NCBI GenBank assembly: GCA_934654585.1
Contig: CAKUGF010000003.1
Coordinates: 1 to 64,000 of the forward strand
Length of the DNA stretch: 64,000 nucleotides
Reading direction: 5' to 3'
Origin: an uncultured Collinsella sp.
GTDB lineage: Bacteria > Actinomycetota > Coriobacteriia > Coriobacteriales > Coriobacteriaceae
The position numbers and the translations under genes are program-made. The notes below the pieces were generated by a model. The model was not told the origin of the DNA. It saw nothing but the letters and a program-made list of their open reading frames with translations, and made no database searches. Numbering within the stretch: position 1 is the first letter of the stretch; every line of letters begins with the position of its first letter. Of this stretch, positions 58,169 through 64,000 are shown one piece after another.

Positions 58169-58654
58169 CTAGAGGTCGCTCTCGTTAAAACCAGTGTCGA
58201 TATCGAGGTTGCTGCCGTCGGCCGCCGTGGTGGCAAGCTCGTCGCAGCGCTCGTTGAGCTCGTGGCCGGCGTGCCCCTTAACCCAGATGAACTCAACTTT
58301 GTGCTTGCTCTTTGCGGTGAGCAGGCGCTCCCACAGGTCGCGGTTCTTGACGGGCTGCTTGTTGGCGGTTTTCCATCCGCGTTTTTTCCATCCGTCGATC
58401 CAGTGCTTGTTGAAAGCATTGACGACGTACTGCGAATCGGAGTGGACTTCGACCTCGCAGGGGCGGTTGAGTGCCTCGAGCGCCACGATAACGGCCATGA
58501 GCTCCATGCGATTGTTGGTAGTTTTTGCGTAGCCGCGCGAAAGCTCGGAGGTGAAGGTCTTGCCGGCGGGGTTGGTGTATTTGAGTACGGCGCCGTAGCC
58601 GCCGCGTCCCGGATTTGATCGGGCCGAGCCGTCGGTATAGATGATGACCTTCAC
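58169..58654 (-). CDS. rnhA: Ribonuclease HI
   Basis: Cuts RNA in RNA-DNA hybrids. The 161-residue protein has the four acidic active-site residues in [37 protein letters not shown] and NERCDELA, plus the basic handle [23 protein letters not shown] and the GHAG loop. The GTG at 58654 follows GAAAGGAACC; upstream codons in frame have no site. Size matches E. coli RNase HI. Confidence 0.95.
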   Translation of the reverse strand: MKVIIYTDGSARSNPGRGGYGAVLKYTNPAGKTFTSELSRGYAKTTNNRMELMAVIVALEALNRPCEVEVHSDSQYVVNAFNKHWIDGWKKRGWKTANKQPVKNRDLWERLLTAKSKHKVEFIWVKGHAGHELNERCDELATTAADGSNLDIDTGFNESDL

Positions 58655-58717
58655 ATGGTTCCTTTCGTCGAGTGCTTCCTTCGTGGGTGTCCATTGTAGC
58701 GCCACGTTCGTTGCAGG

Positions 58718-59656
58718 CTAGCGCTCTACCATTTCTACCCCGTCCCCAGATGGCTGGCTTTCGCGGATGATGCGATCGAGCTCGTCGAGGTATTGCTGCA
58801 GCAGGGGAGAGGGCTTGCGCTCGTCGTGAATGATGTAACCAACATGCATCGTCGGGGCGTCTGCCAGCGGGATCGATGCCATGCCCCATTGCATTTCGTT
58901 AGAGAGGACACCGGTCGATAGCGTGTAGCCGTTCGAGGTGATAAGCAGGTTGGTAAGCGTGCCGCGGTCGGACACGCGGATGTTGCGGTCACAGGGAATG
59001 TAGCTAAAGGGTTCCTCGGCGTAATAGAAGGAGTTCGAGGTGCCTTGCTCAAAACTGTAGCGGGTGTAGGGCGTAAGGTCGGCAAGGGACAGTTGCGGGC
59101 GGCGGGCGAGCGGGTGGCGTTCGCTTACGAATACGTGGACCTTTGCGTCAAAGAGGGGGTGGAAGCTCGCGCGCGCATCGGCAAAAGCCTTCTGCAGAAC
59201 GCGGGCGTTAAAGTCGTCCAGATAGAGGATGCCGATGTCGCTGCGAAACGCGCGGACGTCATCGATGATCTGCGATGTGGTGGTCTCGCGCATGATGAAC
59301 TCGAACTTGCTGTCGCGGCAGCGCTCGACCACGTTGACGAAGGCCTCGACCGAAAAGGCGTAGTGCTGGGCGGAGATAGCAAGGCGGGCTTGCGGGGTGC
59401 CGCCGTCCTCGTAGCGGGCCTCGAGCATGTCGGCCTGCTCTACGACCTGGCGCGCATAGCCCAAAAGCTCGGTTCCGTCGTTGGTGAGCGCGACACCGCG
59501 GCTAGAGCGCGTAAAGATCTCCAGATGGAGTTCCTGCTCTAGGCTTTTGACGGCGTTTGAGATGTTGGACTGAGCGGTATAGAGGCGCTGAGCTGCAGCG
59601 TTGATTGAGCCGGACTCTGCCACGGCGATTAGAAAACGAAGCTGTTGAAGGGTCAT
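58718..59656 (-). CDS. LysR-family transcriptional regulator
   Basis: This 312-residue regulator has an N-terminal winged helix-turn-helix (MTLQQLRFLIAVAESGSINAAAQRLYTAQSNISNAVKSLEQEL) and a periplasmic-binding-like effector domain with RDIGILYLDDFN-type and SFEQGTSNSFYY segments. It is divergent from O-acetylhomoserine sulfhydrylase, so it probably controls sulfur amino-acid genes, as CysB/MetR-type relatives do. The start at 59656 is set by the HTH; the reading frame remains open far upstream but that part is antisense to the sulfhydrylase gene. Confidence 0.92.
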   Translation of the reverse strand: MTLQQLRFLIAVAESGSINAAAQRLYTAQSNISNAVKSLEQELHLEIFTRSSRGVALTNDGTELLGYARQVVEQADMLEARYEDGGTPQARLAISAQHYAFSVEAFVNVVERCRDSKFEFIMRETTTSQIIDDVRAFRSDIGILYLDDFNARVLQKAFADARASFHPLFDAKVHVFVSERHPLARRPQLSLADLTPYTRYSFEQGTSNSFYYAEEPFSYIPCDRNIRVSDRGTLTNLLITSNGYTLSTGVLSNEMQWGMASIPLADAPTMHVGYIIHDERKPSPLLQQYLDELDRIIRESQPSGDGVEMVER

Positions 59657-59680
59657 CGATGTGATTCTTTCGTTTGCTAT

Positions 59681-59698
59681 CTGTAAAACCGATAACAG
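59681..59698. promoter_or_regulatory. Candidate LysR-type operator
   Basis: CTGT-N10-ACAG, a dyad with the spacing of LysR sites, lies between the divergent genes, 19 bp upstream of the forward -35 box. Confidence 0.45.
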
Positions 59699-59716
59699 GT
59701 TAGCGCTTTTAAGTGA

Positions 59717-59745
59717 TTGACCGAGCGAAACAATGCTCGTACTAT
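59717..59745 (+). promoter_or_regulatory. Promoter of the leader peptide/sulfhydrylase transcript
   Basis: TTGACC (59717-59722), a 17-bp spacer and TACTAT (59740-59745). The spacer contains CGAGC/GCTCG. The transcript would start near 59752 and carry the leader ORF. Confidence 0.75.
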
Positions 59746-59814
59746 TCAAAACACACAAAGGCGGTAGGTAATTAAGCCGACCACGAGAACGGGATGTCGA
59801 AAGGAGGCCCGCAT

Positions 59815-59868
59815 ATGAATTGCTCACCAAGACGAATGCCGGGCTCCTGTTTGCGCCCGTCGGCGTGA
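59815..59868 (+). CDS. 17-codon Cys-containing leader peptide
   Basis: ATG 59815 to TGA 59868 encodes MNCSPRRMPGSCLRPSA. It is preceded by GAAAGGAGG, a near-consensus ribosome-binding site at good spacing. Two Cys codons (positions 3 and 12) and the location 61 bases before the O-acetylhomoserine sulfhydrylase start suggest cysteine-responsive attenuation. GCCGGGC within the ORF can pair with GCCCGTCGGC near its end. Too short for routine gene calling. Confidence 0.65.
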   Translation: MNCSPRRMPGSCLRPSA

Positions 59869-59929
59869 TCAGGAGACAGCGACTTACTTCTCTTACTCTT
59901 ATTACTTTTGTTCGATCAAGGAGATCATC

Positions 59930-61240
59930 ATGAGCCAGTTCATCAACAACCCCGAGCACACCTTTGGCTTCGACACCCTGCAGCTCCATGTCGGTCAGGA
60001 GAGCGCCGATCCCGCGTCCGACGCTCGCGCCGTGCCTATCTATCAGACCACGAGCTACGTGTTCCGTAACTCCCAGCACGCCGCCGACCGCTTTGGTCTT
60101 GCCGACGCCGGTAACATCTACGGCCGTCTGACCAACTCCACCCAGGGTGTCTTCGAGGATCGTATCGCCGCACTCGAGGGCGGCGTTGCCGGCCTCGCCG
60201 TCGCTTCCGGCGCTGCCGCCATCACCTACGCTCTGCAGGCACTTGCCCAGGCCGGCGACCATGTGGTCGCCCAGAAGACTATCTACGGCGGTTCCTACAA
60301 CCTGCTGGAGCACACGCTCTCCCAGTTTGGTGTCGAGACCACGTTTGTCGACGCCCATAACCTGGACGAGGTCGAGGGTGCCATCAAGGACAACACCACG
60401 GTCATCTATCTCGAGACGCTCGGCAACCCCAACTCCGACATCCCCAACATCGACGCCATCTCCGAGGTCGCCAAGAAGCACGGTCTGCCGGTTGTCGTCG
60501 ACAACACCTTTGGTACCCCGTATCTGTTCCGTCCGCTGGAGCATGGTGCCAACATCGTCGTCCACTCCGCAACCAAGTTCATCGGCGGTCACGGCACCTC
60601 GCTGGGCGGTGTGATTGTCGACGGCGGCAACTTCGATTGGAAGGCGAGCGGCAAGTACGCTCAGATTGCCGAGCCCAACCCCTCCTACCATGGCGTCTCG
60701 TTTGCCGAGGCTGCCGGCCCTGCCGCCTTCGCAACCTATGTCCGCGCTATCCTGCTCCGTGACGAGGGCGCCTGCATCAGCCCGTTCAACGCCTGGGTCT
60801 TGCTCCAGGGCACCGAGACCCTGTCGCTGCGCGTCGATCGCCATGTCGAGAACACCAAGAAGGTCGTTGAGTTCCTGACCGGTGACAGCCATGTCGCCAA
60901 GGTGAATCACCCGAGCCTGCCTGAGCATCCCGATCACGAGCTCTATCAGAAGTACTTCCCCAACGGTGGTGCCTCGATCTTTACCTTTGAGATTAAGGGT
61001 GGCCAGGAGGCAGCTTGGAAGTTCATCGACCACCTGCAGGTCTTCTCGCTGCTCGCCAACGTTGCCGACGTCAAGTCGCTCGTCGTGCACCCGGCTACCA
61101 CCACGCACTCCCAGCTCTCTGCCGAGGAGCTCGCCGAGCAGAACATCACGCCCTCCACGATCCGTCTTTCCATCGGTACCGAGAACGCCGAGGACATCAT
61201 TTGGGATCTGAAACAGGCCTTCGCCGCACTGGACGAGTAA
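59930..61240 (+). CDS. O-acetylhomoserine (thiol)-lyase
   Basis: This 436-residue PLP enzyme of the Cys/Met-metabolism family replaces the acetyl group of O-acetylhomoserine with sulfide or methanethiol. Motifs are [11 protein letters not shown] and [37 protein letters not shown], and the PLP Lys in [12 protein letters not shown]. The C-terminus has [27 protein letters not shown] precedes the ATG. Length near 430 is typical of MetY-type sulfhydrylases rather than the shorter cystathionine synthases. Confidence 0.93.
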   Translation: MSQFINNPEHTFGFDTLQLHVGQESADPASDARAVPIYQTTSYVFRNSQHAADRFGLADAGNIYGRLTNSTQGVFEDRIAALEGGVAGLAVASGAAAITYALQALAQAGDHVVAQKTIYGGSYNLLEHTLSQFGVETTFVDAHNLDEVEGAIKDNTTVIYLETLGNPNSDIPNIDAISEVAKKHGLPVVVDNTFGTPYLFRPLEHGANIVVHSATKFIGGHGTSLGGVIVDGGNFDWKASGKYAQIAEPNPSYHGVSFAEAAGPAAFATYVRAILLRDEGACISPFNAWVLLQGTETLSLRVDRHVENTKKVVEFLTGDSHVAKVNHPSLPEHPDHELYQKYFPNGGASIFTFEIKGGQEAAWKFIDHLQVFSLLANVADVKSLVVHPATTTHSQLSAEELAEQNITPSTIRLSIGTENAEDIIWDLKQAFAALDE

Positions 61241-61300
61241 GGCGACTTGTGCAAGGACCCCTTGCGACTCGATAGGTATAACTGCATAAAATGCCTGCTC

Positions 61301-61341
61301 AGGGCGCCTGTGTGAACAATGGTTGCACAGGCGCCCTTTTT
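61301..61341 (+). terminator. Terminator after the sulfhydrylase
   Basis: AGGGCGCCTGTG pairs with CACAGGCGCCCT over a 14-base loop, followed by TTTTTGC. Confidence 0.95.
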
Positions 61342-61551
61342 GCATAGAGAGGGTGCAAAAACAGGGTTTTTGACACGCTTTATGCATTCGAGTTGTGGAA
61401 AACTCCTGTTGAGAGGATGTGAGTTTTACGCAATTGACGTGCACCTTTTGAGAAAAACCGCAGGTCGCGAATTGCTCGGGGTACTATGCAGCGCGATCAA
61501 ATACACGCAGCTCAAACGCAGCAAAAACGCACTACGGAGGTTTCCAGCTAC
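61342..61551. other. Upstream region of the secreted-protein gene
   Basis: A 210-bp AT-richer region. TACTAT near 61481 is a possible -10 box. No supported gene. Confidence 0.4.
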
Positions 61552-62328
61552 ATGAGGATCGATTCACGAAAACCGAAAGCCGCCGCCCTTTCCGCCGCTC
61601 TGACCGTGGCACTTTTGGCGGGCGCCGGCGCAACCGATGCCCACGCGGCGACACTGTCCGATACCGTCGGATCCGTGCCGTCCGAGGCGACGCTGATGCA
61701 GCCCGTCGACTATCGCGGCGACGGCTTTGGCTCCATGCAGGAGTGGAACGCCTCGATGGGGGCCAAGCGTGACTCCCTGGAGGTCCGCGCCCAAATCATC
61801 ATGAACATGTATGGTGACTACGCCACCGATGACGAGCGCGCCGTACTGCAGGGTTGTATCGACGGTGCGGGCAGCCTTTTGACGATGGAGGAGGTCGACG
61901 CGAAGTCGACCGAGCTCGACGAGCTGCGCACCACGCTCGAGGATGCTAAGCGCGAGGCGCTCGAGGCCGCGGCTGCTGAGGCAGAAGCTGCCGAGGCCGC
62001 CCAGGCTGCGTACGCCAATGCAAACTACGGCTCGTCCTATACGGCAGCTGCGTATTACGCGAACGGCTCGGGATTGACGCGCTCGAGCGGCGTTAATAAC
62101 TACAATGGCCGTCGCGAGACCTATTACAGCAGCAATGTGCTGTATCACCACCGTACGGGCGAGTGGACGCAGGATTCCGAGGGCTTTTGGCGCGACTCTG
62201 ACGGTTACTACGTCGTGGCCGCAGGCGATAAGGCCCAGGGCTCCACATTTACCGGTTCCAAGGGCGAGTGCAAGGTCTATGACTCCGGCTGCGCTGCCGG
62301 AACCACCGACTACTACACCGGCTGGTAA
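61552..62328 (+). CDS. Secreted protein of unknown function with an Ala-rich helix
   Basis: This 258-residue protein was not assigned to a family. Residues 1-35 form a Sec signal: basic start, hydrophobic core (ALTVALLAGAGA) and cleavage likely after DAHA-A. A helical middle has LRTTLEDAKREALEAAAAEAEAAEAAQAA (a probable coiled coil, about residues 120-155). The C-terminal part is rich in Tyr, Asn and Gly (NYGSSYTAAAYYANG) and ends with a Cys pair that could form a disulfide. This layout recalls cell-surface or lytic-enzyme-associated proteins, but no catalytic motif is visible. GGAGG lies 11 bases before the ATG at 61552. Confidence 0.75.
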   Translation: MRIDSRKPKAAALSAALTVALLAGAGATDAHAATLSDTVGSVPSEATLMQPVDYRGDGFGSMQEWNASMGAKRDSLEVRAQIIMNMYGDYATDDERAVLQGCIDGAGSLLTMEEVDAKSTELDELRTTLEDAKREALEAAAAEAEAAEAAQAAYANANYGSSYTAAAYYANGSGLTRSSGVNNYNGRRETYYSSNVLYHHRTGEWTQDSEGFWRDSDGYYVVAAGDKAQGSTFTGSKGECKVYDSGCAAGTTDYYTGW

Positions 62329-62355
62329 TCTGCCATAAGCAAACAGGCACATGAC

Positions 62356-62408
62356 GAGCGGGCGTCTTTACCGAGCTTTTGGGCAACGTAAGGGCGCCCG
62401 CTCTTTGT
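62356..62408 (+). terminator. Terminator after the secreted-protein gene
   Basis: GAGCGGGCG pairs with CGCCCGCTC across a long loop, followed by TTTGTG. Confidence 0.75.
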
Positions 62409-62516
62409 GTGCGCTTGAGTTAACAGAGCCCTTACCGTGGCGGTACGCCGCGCATATGGGCACAGGGCACACTAATTCATGAGAAATAAGGTCTTTCTCG
62501 TGGAGGAAGTGGTCTT

Positions 62517-62723
62517 GTGAACGCTCGAGATATTGCCGTCGCCGCCGTCGCATTGGTACTTGGTTGCCTTGGTCCTACGGCCGCGCTCGTCGCGGGCATG
62601 CAGGGGTCATGCGGGGCTACTCCTATTGTGGTTGGCGCGCTGATTGCAGCGGCGCTGCTGGGAAGCGCAGGCGTGGCTCTTTGCCGTGATGACGAGGACG
62701 AGGCTCCGGAGTCGCAGCTCTAA
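62517..62723 (+). CDS. Small two-helix membrane protein of unknown function
   Basis: This 68-residue protein starts at GTG 62517 after GTGGAGGAAGTGG. Two membrane helices are visible (residues about 6-28 and 36-55), separated by a short GSCGATP turn, with an acidic C-terminal tail (RDDEDEAPESQL) that should be cytosolic. No family recognised. It has its own transcription unit between two terminators. Confidence 0.6.
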   Translation: MNARDIAVAAVALVLGCLGPTAALVAGMQGSCGATPIVVGALIAAALLGSAGVALCRDDEDEAPESQL

Positions 62724-62756
62724 CCGTCAGGACATCGACTGCTGGTTATAGATGAA

Positions 62757-62797
62757 GAAAAAAGCCGCCGTAAGGGGAACGCTCCTTGCGGCGGCTT
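62757..62797 (-). terminator. Terminator after the PanE-like gene (minus strand)
   Basis: AAAGCCGCCGTAAGGGGA pairs with TCCTTGCGGCGGCTTT; on the minus strand it is followed by TTTTTTC. It may also stop plus-strand transcription from the small membrane gene. Confidence 0.88.
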
Positions 62798-62831
62798 TGC
62801 TGTTGAGCCTGTTGACGAGGCGAGTCGGGCG

Positions 62832-63746
62832 CTACCAGCTCGCCTCGATATCGCGAATACGCTGATAGAGCCATTCGTTCTGAGGTGCCTGAATATCGTG
62901 CTTGGCTGCCAGACGGCAGATGGTGCCCGCGAACTCCTCGACCTCGGTTTTGCGCTGGGCGACGCGGTCCTGCGCCATCGAGGGCATGCCAGCGGGGTCG
63001 AGTCCCTCGATGAGATGCACCATCTGCGTCAGGTCTGTCTCGGTGAGCCCGATGCCCTCGGCGTTGGCGACCGCAAGCGTCTCGCGCATGGAGGAGACAA
63101 AGCAGCGACGCTGCTCGGAGCCCTGTTTCGTGGCGCTTCCGTAGGTCCCGCCGTAAGCCATGCAGGTCTGGTTGATGCCGTCGTTGAGCATGAGTTTGGC
63201 CCACATGCGGTGCGCGATGTCGCTCTCGACGGTATGGGCGATGCCGCAGCGCGTGTAGAGCTCATCGATGGCGGTGACGGTCGCGGGATCGGTGCCGGCA
63301 GCTGCACCAAAGCGGATTTCGCCGGTGTTGGTAAAGGTAAGTGCGCCGTTGAGAAATACGGCGTCCATGCCCTGGCAGATCCCCAGGACGGTGTGCTCCC
63401 AGCCAAAGCGCTCGGCAATCTTTTGCTCGCTGGTGATGCCGTTGCAAAGGGATGCGATGAGCGTGGTGGGGCCCACGACGTGTTCCATAGTCTTGAGTGC
63501 CTGGTCGAGTCCGGTTGTCTTGACCGTGAGGATGACCAGGTCGGCGGATGTCGCCTCGCTGGCGCGGACGGACTTGAGCGCGCAGGGCTTGCCGTTGACG
63601 GTGAGCGCGTCGTTCGCATGGCGCTCAAAGCGCGCGTCGTCCATGGCATATTCGACGGCGTCGTTGCCGAGCGCCTGGGCGATCATGCTGCCGTAGAGCA
63701 GCCCGACGCCGCCCTTGCCGATAAAGGCAACCTTGTTGATCTGCAT
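62832..63746 (-). CDS. Ketopantoate reductase (PanE/ApbA) family protein
   Basis: This 304-residue protein has the NADP motif FIGKGGVGLLYGSMIA at its N-terminus and LVILTVKTTGLDQALKTM. The C-terminal domain begins with HRMWAKLMLNDGINQTCMAYGGTYG, holding the Lys and Asn/Asp positions of PanE, and VAQRKTEVEEFAGTI. The family reduces 2-ketopantoate or other 2-keto acids. Without other pantothenate genes nearby, the exact substrate is open. The ATG at 63746 (MQINK) has GGGGAG 10 bases upstream; an ATG nine bases further up is too close to that site. Confidence 0.87.
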   Translation of the reverse strand: MQINKVAFIGKGGVGLLYGSMIAQALGNDAVEYAMDDARFERHANDALTVNGKPCALKSVRASEATSADLVILTVKTTGLDQALKTMEHVVGPTTLIASLCNGITSEQKIAERFGWEHTVLGICQGMDAVFLNGALTFTNTGEIRFGAAAGTDPATVTAIDELYTRCGIAHTVESDIAHRMWAKLMLNDGINQTCMAYGGTYGSATKQGSEQRRCFVSSMRETLAVANAEGIGLTETDLTQMVHLIEGLDPAGMPSMAQDRVAQRKTEVEEFAGTICRLAAKHDIQAPQNEWLYQRIRDIEASW

Positions 63747-63860
63747 GTGAATCATCTCCCCATATGAAAGGCGCCCGCGTAGGGGCGCCTGATGGATTGT
63801 ATGTCGCCGGGGCGCCTTGTGCATGCGGGGCGGCGGATTTAAAGAATGGACGCGCGGGAC

Positions 63861-64000
63861 TTACGCCGCGGGGCAGACCGCAAAGACGCGGGCGGGGTAT
63901 CCGACGCCATCGCGCACCTTGGGGAAGGTGCAGAAGATGACGGCGCCCGTGGCGGGAAGCTCGTCCAGATGGTCCATGACTTCGATCTGATAGCGGTCGA
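63861..64000 (-). CDS. Cyclase-family (PF04199) hydrolase, C-terminal fragment cut by the window
   Basis: Only the last 46 codons are visible, read from 63998 to the stop at 63861. MDHLDELPATGAVIFCTFPKV followed by GYPARVFAVCPAA is the typical end of the kynurenine-formamidase/cyclase family of metal-dependent hydrolases. The start lies beyond the window. It is on the same strand as the PanE-like gene and upstream of it. Confidence 0.65.
   Translation of the reverse strand, partial: DRYQIEVMDHLDELPATGAVIFCTFPKVRDGVGYPARVFAVCPAA

Larger units (their letters stand above)
59657..59814. other. Divergent promoter region of lysR and the sulfhydrylase
   Basis: Contains the LysR-like site, the forward promoter and, further on, the leader peptide. 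No other gene was found. Confidence 0.6.

Noticed and set aside
59657..59929. SAM riboswitch or T-box before the sulfhydrylase
   Set aside because: Neither the conserved SAM-I junction sequences nor a T-box (TGGNACCGCG-like) was found; the leader peptide is the only clear element.
59657..61444. Upstream extension of the LysR frame to a 908-codon ORF
   Set aside because: The added part is antisense to O-acetylhomoserine sulfhydrylase and lacks motifs; the HTH sets the real start at 59656.
1..64000. CRISPR arrays, complete insertion sequences, rRNA genes, prophage
   Set aside because: No regularly spaced repeats, transposase motifs, rRNA sequence or phage structural genes were seen.

Overview
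The window is about 60% GC chromosomal DNA from an anaerobic actinobacterium of the Coriobacteriia. It is most likely Collinsella or a close relative. The evidence is the high-GC codon use, the pairing of RapZ with WhiA, the oxygen-independent ribonucleotide reductase NrdDG, the lack of aerobic metabolism genes, the Tat/lipoprotein-type oligopeptide-binding proteins and the short operons separated by strong hairpins. This assignment is inferred from gene content, not from a database match.

Layout. 1-3.5 kb: 3' part of coaE, a lytic transglycosylase and uvrB. 3.5-7.4 kb (minus strand): two FAD oxidoreductases and an Mrp-type Fe-S carrier ATPase. 7.6-15.4 kb: uvrA, ybaK, murJ and uvrC, so all of UvrABC lies within 15 kb. 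15.5-26.2 kb: a sialic-acid utilisation locus with a Sat-like ABC transporter of the dipeptide family (one subunit is a permease-ATPase fusion), two AXE1-type esterases (one without its nucleophile), an N-acetylneuraminate lyase, a ROK kinase and a ManNAc-6-P epimerase. 26.3-28.1 kb: rapZ and whiA. 28.3-33.0 kb: the glycolytic genes gap, pgk, tpiA and gpmI, then secG. 33.7-39.7 kb: an oppABCDF operon. 39.7-40.2 kb: a gene-free block packed with long palindromes. 40.2-46.5 kb: tRNA-Leu, a SpoIIE-type phosphatase with a STAS-HATPase fusion, tRNA genes for Gly, Cys and Val, and a GH13 alpha-glucosidase. 46.9-50.4 kb: nrdD and nrdG with an NrdR box. 50.5-52.2 kb: folE, an HD hydrolase and folB. 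52.2-54.0 kb (minus): a YgjP-type metalloprotease and a dipeptidase. 54.1-56.1 kb: a SlyD-like FKBP, a UreE-like protein and a HAD phosphatase. 56.1-59.7 kb (minus): Fur, acylphosphatase, a Gfo/Idh oxidoreductase, RNase HI and a LysR regulator. 59.8-62.7 kb: a Cys-containing leader peptide, O-acetylhomoserine sulfhydrylase, a secreted protein and a small membrane protein. 62.8-64 kb (minus): a ketopantoate-reductase-like protein and the 3' end of a cyclase-family gene.

How the genes work together. The nan locus would import sialic acid, possibly deacetylate it, and convert it to GlcNAc-6-P, which the downstream glycolytic block can burn. The phosphatase and the fused STAS-HATPase form a partner-switching module whose sigma factor lies elsewhere.

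The most unusual material is non-coding or regulatory: (i) two families of long palindromic intergenic elements with conserved parts and variable arms or inner hairpins, plus several unrelated long inverted repeats; (ii) a perfect or near-perfect A/T palindrome set exactly 2 bp upstream of the -35 box of all three tRNA promoters; (iii) a 17-codon Cys leader ORF before the sulfhydrylase; (iv) a tRNA-Gly acceptor-stem relic; (v) three ETAV(F/Y)L repeats in the MurJ tail, resembling phospho-threonine/FHA docking sites.
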